NCBI RefSeq assembly: GCF_003797825.1
Contig: NZ_RKME01000025.1
Span: 23,357 to 87,356 of the forward strand
Reading direction: 5' to 3'
DNA: 64,000 nucleotides
Origin: Gordonia sp. OPL2
GTDB taxonomy: Bacteria > Actinomycetota > Actinomycetes > Mycobacteriales > Mycobacteriaceae
In this document: positions 1 to 8,466 of the stretch, one piece after another
Numbering within the stretch: position 1 is the first letter of the stretch
Layout of the letters: every line of letters begins with the position of its first letter
Program-made: the position numbers and the translations under genes
Notes under the pieces: generated by a model
Seen by the model: only the letters and a program-made list of their open reading frames with translations
Told to the model about the DNA's origin: nothing
The model's database searches: none

Positions 1-805
1 CGGTCACCCGCGCGGTGATGCCCTGATAGCCCGAGGCGACCAGCCGCACCCACAGGTCGAGCAGTTTCGCATCGGTGCCGACGAGCACGCGCGCACGGTT
101 CTTGCGGACGCCGTTGATGATGACGTCGGCGGCATCCTCCGAGGTCATGCGAGCCAGGTACCGATCGAAGAACTCGGCCGACTTCTTCTGATCGTGGTCG
201 CCGGAGGTGGTGGCGTTGCGGGCGATCGCCGTCTTGATCCCGCCCGGGTGGACGCAGGTCACCTTCACCGGGTGCTTGGCGAGGATCATCTCCTGGTTGA
301 GTGCCTCGGTGAACCCGCGCACCGCGAACTTCGCCGAGTTGTAGGCGGCCTGGCCGGGTTCGGCCAGCAGGCCGAAGAGCGACGACGTGTTGACGATGTG
401 ACCGTCACCGGAGGCGATCAGGTGGGGGAGGAAAGCCTTGGTGCCGTTGACAACTCCCCAGTAGTCGACATCCATGACGCGCTCGATGTCCTTGAACTCG
501 GTGCGCTCGATCTCGCCGTGATGGGCGATGCCGGCGTTGTTGAAGACGACATTGACCCGGCCGTAGTGGGCGACGACGGTCTCGGCATACTCCAGGACGG
601 CCTCGCGTTCCGCGACGTTGAGGATCTGGGCGTGCACCTGCGCGCCGGTATCGGTGACCAGCTTCTCGGTGGTCGCCAGGCCGTCGGGGTTCATGTCCGA
701 GATCGCCAGCCGGGCACCCATGCGGCCCAATTTGACGGCGAGGTCGCGGCCCATACCCGAACCGGCGCCGGTGATCACGACGACCTTGTCACGAAAATCC
801 TTCAT
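1..805 (-). CDS. Short-chain dehydrogenase/reductase (3' part outside the window)
   Basis: Classical NAD(P)-dependent SDR oxidoreductase. Reading leftward from the ATG at 803-805, the protein starts MKDFRDKVVVITGAGSGMG, so the cofactor motif TGxxxGxG lies at residues 12-19. The structural NNAG motif and the catalytic YNSAK (Tyr near residue 155) follow. About 268 residues are visible and no stop codon is reached before the window edge, so the gene is partial only because of the cut. It lies 44 bp downstream of a flavin monooxygenase on the same strand and probably shares its transcript. The pairing suggests successive oxidation steps on a lipid, ketone or alcohol substrate, which the sequence does not identify. 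Confidence 0.9.
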   Translation of the reverse strand, partial: MKDFRDKVVVITGAGSGMGRDLAVKLGRMGARLAISDMNPDGLATTEKLVTDTGAQVHAQILNVAEREAVLEYAETVVAHYGRVNVVFNNAGIAHHGEIERTEFKDIERVMDVDYWGVVNGTKAFLPHLIASGDGHIVNTSSLFGLLAEPGQAAYNSAKFAVRGFTEALNQEMILAKHPVKVTCVHPGGIKTAIARNATTSGDHDQKKSAEFFDRYLARMTSEDAADVIINGVRKNRARVLVGTDAKLLDLWVRLVASGYQGITARVT

Positions 806-849
806 CTGATGCTCCTGGGATCGATCGGTGGGTCAGTGGGTCGGTGGGC

Positions 850-2415
850 TCAGGCGGTCACGCCGGCGGACCGGTCGTCGGCCGTGTCGCCGGCCGAGTC
901 GTGAGATCGGTCGGCGACCGCCGAGAGTGCGCGTCCGCCGCGACGTTCCACATCGTAGGCGGCGATGTCGAACTGTTTGGTGATCCGCCGGAAGTTGAAG
1001 GTGAACCCGGGCCACAGCGTGGTGATGTTGCCGTGATGGTCCTTGTACCACGAGGAACATCCGCCGTTGACCCAGACGCTGTTGCGCAAGCTGTGCTGGA
1101 TGTCGGCGTTGTAGCGCCGCTGATCGTCGAACTTGACCTCGGCGCGGGTGATCCCCTGCGCGCGAACGGTCTTCAGGTAGTCGACGAGATAGTTGAGCTG
1201 GGATTCGATCATGTAGACCATCGAGGTGTGGCCGAGTCCGGTCGACGGCCCGATCATCAGCATCATGTTCGGGAATCCGTTGATGAAGGAGCCCTTGTAG
1301 CCCTGCATCCCGATCTCTTCCCACACCCCGGCGAGGCTGCGTCCGTCGGTGCCGACGATCCGGTCGAACACCGGTGAGTCGGTGACGTGGAATCCGGTTG
1401 CGACGACGATGATGTCGACCTCGCGCTCCGTGCCGTCCCTGGTGACGATGCCGTTCTCGGTGACACGTGCGATGCCGTCGGTGACCAGGTCCACGTTGGG
1501 GCGGGCGATGGCGGGGTACCAGTCGTTGGAGCGCAGGATGCGCTTGCACCCGACCTGGAAGGTCGGCGTGGCCTTGCGGCGGGTCTCGGGATCCTTGATG
1601 GCACGGTTGATGTTGGCGCGACACACGAGTTCGACCGGCTTGAGCGAGCGTGGCGAGTAGGTGAGGCCGAACGCCGTCACCTCGTTCATCGCGTAGATCG
1701 CGCCGCGGACGGCGCTCTGGTATCCGGGGACGTGGGCGAACGCCCACTGTTCCGGCGCCGAGTACGGTCGTTCGGTGCGCGGGACGATCCACGGTGCCGT
1801 GCGCTGGTAGACGTCGAGCCGGCCGGCGGACTTCGCGAGTTCGGGAACCAGCTGGATGGCCGACGCGCCGGTGCCGATGACCGCGACCCGCTTGCCGGAG
1901 ACGTCGAGGTCGTTGTCCCAGCGTGCCGAGTGCACGATGGTGCCCTGGTACGAGTCGAATCCGTCGATGTCGGGGAGATTGGGTTCGCAGAGCGGACCCA
2001 CCGCGCCGATCATGATCTGGGCGCGGACCTGCTCCCGGTTGCCGTCGCGCTCGATGTCGAGCACCCAGCGTTGCTCGTCCTCGTGCCACTGCGCGTTGCT
2101 CACCTCGGTGCGGAAGCGCGTGTTCGCCGCGATGGCGTGCTCGGCCGCGACCTTGTTGATGTAGCGGTGGATCTCGGGCTGATGCGAGTACGAGCGCGAC
2201 CACTGCGGGTTGTGCGCGAACGAGTACGAATACAGGTGCGACGGAACGTCGCAGGCGGCACCCGGGTAGGTGTTGTCGCGCCAGGTTCCGCCGAAGTCGG
2301 TGCCCCGATCGAGGACGACGAAGTCGTCGAACCCGTTCTGCTTGAGCTTGATGGCTGCGCCCAGGCCGGAGAAGCCTGCCCCGATGATGGCGATCTGTAC
2401 ATCGATCATTGTCAT
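850..2415 (-). CDS. Flavin-containing monooxygenase, Baeyer-Villiger type
   Basis: 521-residue FAD/NADPH monooxygenase. It has the FAD motif GAGFSG (residues 12-17), the BVMO fingerprint in the form YQGTIVHSARW (near 155-165; the usual first Phe is Tyr) and a second Rossmann motif VIGTGASA (near 177) for NADPH. Length and motifs resemble mycobacterial MymA/EthA-type enzymes, which oxygenate ketones or thioamides; the substrate here is unknown. An upstream GTG in the same frame would add 48 residues that overlap the divergent regulator, so the ATG at 2415 is preferred: it lies 6 nt after an excellent promoter, which predicts a leaderless mRNA. It is divergent from the TetR gene and upstream of the SDR gene. 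Confidence 0.9.
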   Translation of the reverse strand: MTMIDVQIAIIGAGFSGLGAAIKLKQNGFDDFVVLDRGTDFGGTWRDNTYPGAACDVPSHLYSYSFAHNPQWSRSYSHQPEIHRYINKVAAEHAIAANTRFRTEVSNAQWHEDEQRWVLDIERDGNREQVRAQIMIGAVGPLCEPNLPDIDGFDSYQGTIVHSARWDNDLDVSGKRVAVIGTGASAIQLVPELAKSAGRLDVYQRTAPWIVPRTERPYSAPEQWAFAHVPGYQSAVRGAIYAMNEVTAFGLTYSPRSLKPVELVCRANINRAIKDPETRRKATPTFQVGCKRILRSNDWYPAIARPNVDLVTDGIARVTENGIVTRDGTEREVDIIVVATGFHVTDSPVFDRIVGTDGRSLAGVWEEIGMQGYKGSFINGFPNMMLMIGPSTGLGHTSMVYMIESQLNYLVDYLKTVRAQGITRAEVKFDDQRRYNADIQHSLRNSVWVNGGCSSWYKDHHGNITTLWPGFTFNFRRITKQFDIAAYDVERRGGRALSAVADRSHDSAGDTADDRSAGVTA

Positions 2416-2421
2416 GGTCTC

Positions 2422-2450
2422 ACCATAGAGGTCTACTGAATGGGCGTCAA
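2422..2450 (-). promoter_or_regulatory. Promoter of the monooxygenase-SDR operon
   Basis: On the minus strand there is a -35 TTGACG (2450-2445), a 17-nt spacer and a -10 TATGGT (2427-2422), with the monooxygenase ATG only 6 nt further on. The +1 should therefore fall at or next to the start codon, giving a leaderless transcript. The -35 overlaps the inverted repeats at 2447-2476. Confidence 0.6.
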
Positions 2451-2476
2451 TAGCTTGTTGAATACTGATCAATAAG
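2447..2476. promoter_or_regulatory. Probable TetR operator (overlapping inverted repeats)
   Basis: The divergent region contains CTTgTTGA (2454-2461) and TCAAtAAG (2469-2476), an inverted repeat with a 7-nt centre. An overlapping TCAA-N7-TTGA repeat lies at 2447-2461. The left one covers the -35 box of the monooxygenase promoter, which suits repression by the adjacent TetR protein, whose own start is 48 nt to the right. Confidence 0.5.
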
Positions 2477-2524
2477 CGCATACGGTGGAGCTCACCAGGC
2501 ACGACGGCAGAGAGGACACGGACA

Positions 2525-3139
2525 GTGGCGGTGACCCCAGGTGCTGCGCCTGCAGCCAAGCGGACACGGATGAGCCCGGAAGCACGCAGGGACCAGCTGA
2601 TCGAACTGGGTCTGACGATGGTGCGCGACCGTCCGCTGGAGCAGGTGTCGATCGACGCGATCGCCGAGGCCGCCGGGGTCTCGAGGGCGCTGCTGTTCCA
2701 CTACTTCGAATCCAAGCAGGATTTCCACGTCGCCATCGCGCGTGCGCAGGCCGACGAGATGCTCGAGTGCACGGCACCCGACCCGTCGCTGGGGGACCCG
2801 ATCACGATGCTGTCGGCCTCGATGTCGGCTTTCATCGACTACGTCAGCGACAATCGCAAGGCCTACATGGCGTTCATGCGCGGGTCGTCGAGCGCCGATC
2901 CGGCGATGCGCGAGGTGTTCGACCAGACCCGCGCGGTGATGGCCGCCCGCGTCCTCGATCACGCGCCGGCACTCGGCATCGACGTCACGCCCGTCGTCGA
3001 GATGACCGTGCACGGGTGGATCTCGTTCGTCGAGGAGACCACGATCAGCTGGCTCACCGAACCCGTCATCACCCGCGAGCAGCTGCTCTCGCTGATCTCC
3101 GCGGCGCTGCCCGCGCTGGCGTCGGCCGTCGAGGCCTGA
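2525..3139 (+). CDS. TetR/AcrR family transcriptional repressor
   Basis: 204 residues. The N-terminal helix-turn-helix lies at about residues 41-67 (VSIDAIAEAAGVSRALLFHY) and the rest is the helical ligand-binding domain. Translation starts at a GTG preceded by AGAGGA-like sequence. It is divergent from the monooxygenase and probably represses that operon and itself through the inverted repeats in the 109-bp spacer, with release by an unknown ligand related to the monooxygenase substrate. After its TGA stop the same frame stays open through a 21-bp tandem repeat and into the next gene (see findings). Confidence 0.9.
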   Translation: MAVTPGAAPAAKRTRMSPEARRDQLIELGLTMVRDRPLEQVSIDAIAEAAGVSRALLFHYFESKQDFHVAIARAQADEMLECTAPDPSLGDPITMLSASMSAFIDYVSDNRKAYMAFMRGSSSADPAMREVFDQTRAVMAARVLDHAPALGIDVTPVVEMTVHGWISFVEETTISWLTEPVITREQLLSLISAALPALASAVEA

Positions 3140-3160
3140 CCTCGCGCCGATCGGTCAGAC

Positions 3161-3380
3161 GCCGACAGCCACCGAAGCAGCGCTGACGGCAACCGAAGCA
3201 GCGCTGACGGCAACCGAAACAGCGCCGACGGCCACCGAAACAGCGCCGACGGCCACCGAAACAGCGCCGACGGCCACCGAAACAGCGCCGACGGCCACCG
3301 AAACAGCGCCGACGGCAACCGAAACAGCGCCGACGGCAACCGAAACAGCGCTGGCGGCAACCGAAACAGCGCTGGCGGGA
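3161..3380 (+). repeat. 21-bp tandem repeat, ten full copies
   Basis: Ten contiguous 21-bp units run from 3161 to 3370 with a partial eleventh. Their core is GCCGACGGCAACCG or GCCGACGGCCACCG, followed by AAACAGC. Units 4-7 are almost identical and the outer ones diverge, as expected for a minisatellite that expands in the middle. Because 21 is a multiple of 3, all frames stay open. In the frame of the flanking plus-strand genes the unit reads ADG(N/H)RNS. This fills most of the 282 bp between the TetR gene and the next gene. Confidence 0.95.
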
Positions 3381-3421
3381 ACCCTGTCCTCACACTGGAC
3401 AGTGGAGTGTCACCAGCCCGA

Positions 3422-4348
3422 ATGAAACCGATCGTGCAGGCGGCGCGTCCAAGATGCATGAAGCGACATACGGAACGCCCCGACCCACGCCTCGTTCGAC
3501 GTCAAGAAGCGCTGCGCCGCGGCGACCTGACCGCGGAACAATTCGAGGCGGCCTTTACGCGACTCCACGGCGACCTCTACATCGGTCGGGACGGTCATCT
3601 CGCTCCTTCCCAGCGAATCGTGGTCACAGTGCACTCGACGCCGTACGAGGTTGTCGTCGGCGGTGTCGCCGCCAAGGTCATGCACGGCGGCAAGTGGCAC
3701 GACGGCGATTTCGCGGTGGAGCTGTTTCGGCCGCCGGGCTCAGGCAACAGGCCGGGGCGAGGCCGCGAGGTGCATCGAGCAGATCTGACCCCCAGCGACG
3801 TCGTGCATATCGACGGAATCGCCGTGACCTCGGTCATGAGGACGGCGTTCGATCTCGGCAGGATGGCACCGGACTGGCGTGCCCTCGGGCACCTGGACGA
3901 TCTGCACGCGGCGACCCAATTCGCTCTCGACGACCTCCTCGCCTATGCATCGCGCTTCGACGGATATCGCGGGATTCGGCGATTGCGAGCCCTGATCCCA
4001 CTCATCGACGGGCGCGCCGAGTCGCCACCGGAGGGCTGGGTTCGCCTGCTGATGCATCGTGGAGATCTACCGACACCCGACCTCCAGGTCGAGGTGTTCG
4101 ATGGGGATGACATAGCTTTCGCCCGAATCGATCTTGCATACGAACATCTCAAGATCGCCATCGAGTACGACGGTGAGGACTTCCACTCGAGTCCGGAGCA
4201 GCGGGCGCACGACGAGCAGCGTGATGCCAGACTTCGCGCTCTGGGGTGGATCATCATCCGCATCACCGCGGACCGGCTGAGGACCGATCCGTGGGGGATC
4301 GTCATGGAGATCGAACGGGCTTTGAGGAAGCGCGGCGGCTACTTCTGA
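3422..4348 (+). CDS. DUF559-like protein (Vsr/AbiEi-type nuclease fold)
   Basis: 308-residue protein of a type common in actinobacteria. The N-terminal part (QEALRRGDLTAEQFEAAF) looks like the winged-helix start of AbiEi-like proteins. The C-terminal part has an acidic residue, IAIEYDGEDFHSS, then D..R...LRALGW and IIRIT, the pattern of very-short-patch-repair-like PD-(D/E)XK folds. The activity is not known; family members are often called type IV antitoxin-like or DUF559. Possible starts are GTG 3407, ATG 3422 and ATG 3458; none has a clear ribosome site. The reading frame is open leftward through the tandem repeat to the TetR stop codon. It is convergent with kgd. Confidence 0.7.
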   Translation: MKPIVQAARPRCMKRHTERPDPRLVRRQEALRRGDLTAEQFEAAFTRLHGDLYIGRDGHLAPSQRIVVTVHSTPYEVVVGGVAAKVMHGGKWHDGDFAVELFRPPGSGNRPGRGREVHRADLTPSDVVHIDGIAVTSVMRTAFDLGRMAPDWRALGHLDDLHAATQFALDDLLAYASRFDGYRGIRRLRALIPLIDGRAESPPEGWVRLLMHRGDLPTPDLQVEVFDGDDIAFARIDLAYEHLKIAIEYDGEDFHSSPEQRAHDEQRDARLRALGWIIIRITADRLRTDPWGIVMEIERALRKRGGYF

Positions 4349-4349
4349 T

Positions 4350-4433
4350 CGGTGCCATCGAGGAGCAGCAGGTTGCCGTCGGCGAAGAACCGGTTGCCGT
4401 CGGCGCGAATCACGGTGCCGTCGGCGAAGAGCA
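4350..4433 (-). repeat. Four degenerate 21-bp repeats, inverted relative to the first array
   Basis: On the minus strand, units with 21-bp spacing begin GCCGACGGCAAC or GCCGACGGCACC (oldest copy CTCGATGGCACC). They share the 14-nt core GCCGACGGCAACCG with the array at 3161-3380, so related repeats flank the DUF559-like gene in opposite orientation. Read in the kgd frame beyond its stop codon they give ADGT, ADGN and LDGT motifs spaced by seven residues. Confidence 0.7.
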
Positions 4434-4443
4434 GGAAGACACC

Positions 4444-4476
4444 GGCGGCGGGTGTCCGCTCGGGACACCCGCCGCC
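4444..4476. terminator. Hairpin terminator between convergent genes
   Basis: A perfect 14-bp stem, GGCGGCGGGTGTCC (4444-4457) and its complement (4463-4476), has a 5-nt loop. It starts 16 nt beyond the kgd stop codon and about 95 nt beyond the DUF559-like gene. There is no strong T tract. Confidence 0.7.
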
Positions 4477-4491
4477 GATCGTGACTTCAGA

Positions 4492-7400
4492 TCAGGAGAA
4501 GGCCTCGTCGAGGATCTCCTGCTGCTCGACCGCGTGGACCTTGCTCGACCCCGACGACGGCGCGGACATCGCGCGGCGCGAGATACGGCGAAGACCGCTG
4601 AGCACGTCCGGGAGCACCTCGGGCAGCCAGAGACCGAGGAACGGCCACGGACCCTGGTTGGCCGGCTCCTCCTGCACCCAGCGGAAGTCCTCGGCGTTCG
4701 GGTACTGCTCGAGGGTGTCGCGCAGGCGGCGGTGCGGCACCGGGTAGAGCTGCTCGATGCGGACGACCGCGATGTCCTCGCGCTTCTCCTTGTCGCGGCG
4801 GGCGGCGAGCTCGTAGTAGAGCTTGCCGCTGACCAGGAGCACCCGCTTGACCTTGCTGCGGTCGGCGCCGTTGACGAACCGCGGGTCGTCGAGCACCGAG
4901 CGGAACTTGTCGTCGGTGAACTCCTCGATCGGGCTCACCGCGTTCTTGTTGCGCAGCATCGACTTCGGGGTGAAGACGATCAGCGGGCGGCTGATGCCGT
5001 CGAGGACGTGGCGGCGCAGCAGGTGGAAGTAGCTCGCCGGTGTCGACGGCAACGCGACGGTCATCGAACCCTCGGCACACAGTTGCAGGAACCGTTCGAT
5101 GCGTCCCGAGGTGTGGTCGGGACCCTGACCCTCGTGGCCGTGCGGCAGCAGCAGCACAACGTCGGACAGCTGGCCCCACTTCGCCTCACCGGAGGAGATG
5201 AACTCGTCGATGATCGACTGTGCGCCGTTGACGAAGTCGCCGAACTGCGCCTCCCACAACACGAGTGCGTCCGGGTTGCCGACGGAGTAGCCGTACTCGA
5301 AGCCGACGACCGCGAACTCCGACAGCGGCGAGTCGTAGACCTTGAACTGACCGCCGTTGTCGACACCGTCCACCGACTTCAGGTGATTGAGCGGTGTGTA
5401 CTCCGAGCCGTCCACCCGGTCGATGAGCACCGAATGCCGCTGCGTGAAGGTGCCTCGGCGCGCATCCTGACCGGACAGGCGCACCGTACGTCCCTCGAGG
5501 ACCAGCGACCCGAAGGCCAGCAACTCGGCGAATGCCCAGTCGACATTGCCGTGGCGCGACATCTCGTGGCGGCGTTCCAGCACCGGCTTCACGCGCGGAT
5601 GCGGTCCGAAGCCGTCCGGGGTGTTCAGGAAGGCGTCGCCGATCGACTCGAGGACCTCTTTGTCGACCGCGGTGACGAGTTTGGTCGGCAGCGTCTGGTC
5701 GGACTCGACGGACGGACTCGGTTCGGCGGTGTACTTCTCGAGTTCCTTGACCTCGTTGAACACCCGCTCGAGCTGACCCTGGTAGTCGCGCAGGGCGTCC
5801 TCGGCCTCCTTGGTCGAGATGTCACCGCGACCGATCAGGGCCTCGGTGTAGCTCTTGCGGACGCCGCGCTTGGTGTCGATCACGTCGTACATGGCCGGCT
5901 GGGTCATCGACGGGTCATCGCCCTCGTTGTGGCCGCGACGACGGAAGCAGACGAGGTCGATGACGACGTCCTTGCCGAATGCCTGGCGGTAGTCGACGGC
6001 CATCTTGGCCACCCACACGCACGCCTCCGGATCGTCCCCGTTCACGTGGAAGATCGGCGCGCCGATCATCTTCGCGACGTCGGTGCAGTATTCGGTGGAC
6101 CGGGAATGCTCAGGGGCGGTGGTGAATCCGACCTGGTTGTTGACGACGATGTGGATGGTGCCGCCGGTGCGGTAGCCCGGGAGCATCGCCATGTTCAGCG
6201 TCTCGGCGACCACGCCCTGGCCGGCGAACGCCGCGTCACCGTGCAGCATGAGCGGGAGCACGGAGAACTGGTCGTCGTCGTCGAGCAGATCCTGCTTGGC
6301 GCGGACGAGACCCTCGAGAACGGGATCGACGGCCTCGAGATGGCTCGGGTTGGCGGTGAGCGAGACGTTGATCTCGTTGTCGCCGAACATCTGGTAGTAC
6401 TTGCCCTCGGCGCCGAGGTGGTACTTGACGTCGCCGGAACCGTGCGCCTGCGACGGGTTCAGATTGCCCTCGAACTCGGTGAAGATCTTGGAGTACGGCT
6501 TGCCGACGATGTTGGCGAGCACGTTGAGGCGGCCACGGTGGGGCATCCCGATGACGACCTCGTTGAGGGTGTGCTCGGCGCCCTGGTCGATCACGGCGTC
6601 CATCATCGGGATGACCGACTCGGCGCCCTCGAGCGAGAACCGCTTCTGGCCGACGTACTTGGTCTGCAGGAACGTCTCGAAGGCCTCGGCGGCGTTCAGC
6701 TTCGACAGGATGTATTTCTGTTCGGCGACAGGCGGTTTGACGTGCTTGATCTCGACCCGCTCCTGGACCCAGCGCTGCTGCTCGGGCTCGAGGATGTGGG
6801 TGTACTCGACGCCGACGTGCCGGCAGTACGCATCCCGCAGGATCGACAGCACGTCGCGCAGCTTCATCTTCTCCTGGCCGTGGAAGCCGCCGACGTTGAA
6901 CGTCCGGTCGAGGTCCCAGAGGGTCAGTCCGTAGGTGAGGACGTCGAGATCCGGATGGCTGGCCCGGGCGTCGCTGTCCATCATCAACGGGTCGATGTCG
7001 GCCATCAGGTGTCCGCGATTACGGTATGCCGCAATGAGTTCGAGCACGCGAGTGCTCTTCTCGACGGAACCCGCGGGGATGTCGCGGCGCCACCGGATGG
7101 GCTCGTAGGGGATGTGGAACGCGGTGAAGATCTCGTCGTAGAACGCGTCGTCGAGAAGCAGTTCGTGGATCGTCCGCAGGAAGTCGCCGGACTCCGCGCC
7201 CTGGATGATGCGGTGATCGTAGGTCGAGGTCAGCGTCATCAGCTTGCCGACGCCGAAGTTCGCGATCTGCTCGTCGCTCGCCCCCTGGAACTCGGCCGGG
7301 TACTCCATCGCACCGGCGCCGACGATGGCGCCCTGGCCCTTCATCAGCCGCGGCACCGAGTGCACGGTGCCGATCGTGCCCGGGTTGGTCAGCGAGATGG

Positions 7401-8328
7401 TGACACCGGCGAAGTCGTCGCCGGTCAGCTTGCCGTCGCGCGCACGACGCACGATGTCCTGGTAGGCCGTGTAGAACTCGGCGAAGCCCATGGTCTCGCA
7501 CTTCTTGATGGCCGCGACCACCAGTGTGCGGTTGCCGTCCTTGCCGACCAGGTCGATGGCCAGACCGAGGTTGGTGTGCGCCGGTGTGACGACATTCGGC
7601 TTGCCCTCGACCTCGGCGAAGTGGCGGTTCATGTTGGGGAACGCCTTGATGGCCTGGACGATCGCGTACCCGAGGATGTGGGTGAAGCTGATCTTCCCGC
7701 CGCGGGTGCGGGCGAGGTGGTTGTTGATGACGATGCGGTTGTCGATCATCAGCTTGGCCGGGATCGCGCGCACGCTTGTCGCGGTCGGCACCTCCAGCGA
7801 GGCCGACATGTTCTTCGCGATGGCCGCCGACGGCCCGCGCAGCACCTTCGATTCGTCTTCCGACGGTGTCGGTGCGGAGGCGGGCACCGGCGACTTGGCC
7901 TTGCCGTTCTGCGAACGCGACGACCCGTCGCGGCTCGCGGTGCTGGAACCGGAGGCGGCCTTCGTCGCGGTCGATTCCTTGGCCGGACCGGACTTGCGGG
8001 TGGGGGCGGCGGCCGCGGGCTGCTGGTCGAGGGTCACCTGCTTGGACTGCTTGGCCGGTGCCGGCTTGGCGGCTGTCTCCTGAGCAGTGGGGGTGGGAGC
8101 GGGCTTGTCCGGGGTGGCCTTCTCGGGTGCGGCCGGAGCTGCGGAGGCGGAGCCGCCGTTGGCGGAGGCCGCGGAGGCCTCGGCAGACGAGCCGTTCGAC
8201 GTCGGGTCATAGGTGGCGAGGAAGTCGTGCCAACTCGGGTCGACCGACTTGGGGTCCTTCTTGTATTGCTGGTACATCTCCTCGACCAGCCACGTATTTT
8301 GTCCGAAATCCGATATCGAACTGCTCAC
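4492..8328 (-). CDS. kgd: Multifunctional 2-oxoglutarate metabolism enzyme (KGD)
   Basis: 1278 residues. Actinobacterial KGD combines a succinyltransferase-like domain with a thiamine-dependent 2-oxoglutarate dehydrogenase/decarboxylase domain and works in the TCA cycle. After a short N-terminal segment (FGQNTWLVEEMYQQYKKDP) and an Ala/Pro/Lys-rich linker comes the acyltransferase domain with YDHRIIQGAESGDF. The E1 domain follows, with HGDAAFAGQG...VVNNQ for thiamine diphosphate. The GTG at 8328 is chosen because AGGCGAG lies 8-9 nt upstream and the protein then begins like the M. tuberculosis enzyme (1231 aa as I recall); an upstream TTG (8346) overlaps that ribosome site. The family is inhibited by the FHA protein GarA/OdhI. 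In-frame sequence continues 50 codons beyond the TGA. Confidence 0.97.
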   Translation of the reverse strand: MSSSISDFGQNTWLVEEMYQQYKKDPKSVDPSWHDFLATYDPTSNGSSAEASAASANGGSASAAPAAPEKATPDKPAPTPTAQETAAKPAPAKQSKQVTLDQQPAAAAPTRKSGPAKESTATKAASGSSTASRDGSSRSQNGKAKSPVPASAPTPSEDESKVLRGPSAAIAKNMSASLEVPTATSVRAIPAKLMIDNRIVINNHLARTRGGKISFTHILGYAIVQAIKAFPNMNRHFAEVEGKPNVVTPAHTNLGLAIDLVGKDGNRTLVVAAIKKCETMGFAEFYTAYQDIVRRARDGKLTGDDFAGVTISLTNPGTIGTVHSVPRLMKGQGAIVGAGAMEYPAEFQGASDEQIANFGVGKLMTLTSTYDHRIIQGAESGDFLRTIHELLLDDAFYDEIFTAFHIPYEPIRWRRDIPAGSVEKSTRVLELIAAYRNRGHLMADIDPLMMDSDARASHPDLDVLTYGLTLWDLDRTFNVGGFHGQEKMKLRDVLSILRDAYCRHVGVEYTHILEPEQQRWVQERVEIKHVKPPVAEQKYILSKLNAAEAFETFLQTKYVGQKRFSLEGAESVIPMMDAVIDQGAEHTLNEVVIGMPHRGRLNVLANIVGKPYSKIFTEFEGNLNPSQAHGSGDVKYHLGAEGKYYQMFGDNEINVSLTANPSHLEAVDPVLEGLVRAKQDLLDDDDQFSVLPLMLHGDAAFAGQGVVAETLNMAMLPGYRTGGTIHIVVNNQVGFTTAPEHSRSTEYCTDVAKMIGAPIFHVNGDDPEACVWVAKMAVDYRQAFGKDVVIDLVCFRRRGHNEGDDPSMTQPAMYDVIDTKRGVRKSYTEALIGRGDISTKEAEDALRDYQGQLERVFNEVKELEKYTAEPSPSVESDQTLPTKLVTAVDKEVLESIGDAFLNTPDGFGPHPRVKPVLERRHEMSRHGNVDWAFAELLAFGSLVLEGRTVRLSGQDARRGTFTQRHSVLIDRVDGSEYTPLNHLKSVDGVDNGGQFKVYDSPLSEFAVVGFEYGYSVGNPDALVLWEAQFGDFVNGAQSIIDEFISSGEAKWGQLSDVVLLLPHGHEGQGPDHTSGRIERFLQLCAEGSMTVALPSTPASYFHLLRRHVLDGISRPLIVFTPKSMLRNKNAVSPIEEFTDDKFRSVLDDPRFVNGADRSKVKRVLLVSGKLYYELAARRDKEKREDIAVVRIEQLYPVPHRRLRDTLEQYPNAEDFRWVQEEPANQGPWPFLGLWLPEVLPDVLSGLRRISRRAMSAPSSGSSKVHAVEQQEILDEAFS

Positions 8329-8466
8329 AGCGCTATCTCGCCTCAATTCCCTCTGGTGTCGGGTCGCTTGTCACCAGGAAAGTCCCTTGTGAAGACTATC
8401 GGTGAACCACCTGCCGATGCTACGCGCGCGCGGAACCCGACGTGCGGCTGACCTCACCATCCGGGC

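Noticed and set aside
3161..3380. Possible CRISPR array
   Set aside because: Units are contiguous 21-mers without unique spacers, and no cas gene is present; it is a tandem minisatellite.
2959..3459. Minus-strand open frame with repeated FRWPSAL heptads
   Set aside because: The repeats are only the reverse reading of the 21-bp array; the rest overlaps the TetR gene antisense, and the protein has no known features.
4246..8451. A 1400-codon open frame on the plus strand opposite kgd
   Set aside because: It is the antisense image of a strongly biased high-GC gene. The predicted protein is Val/Leu/Asp/Arg-rich with no recognisable domain, and kgd on the other strand has full family motifs.
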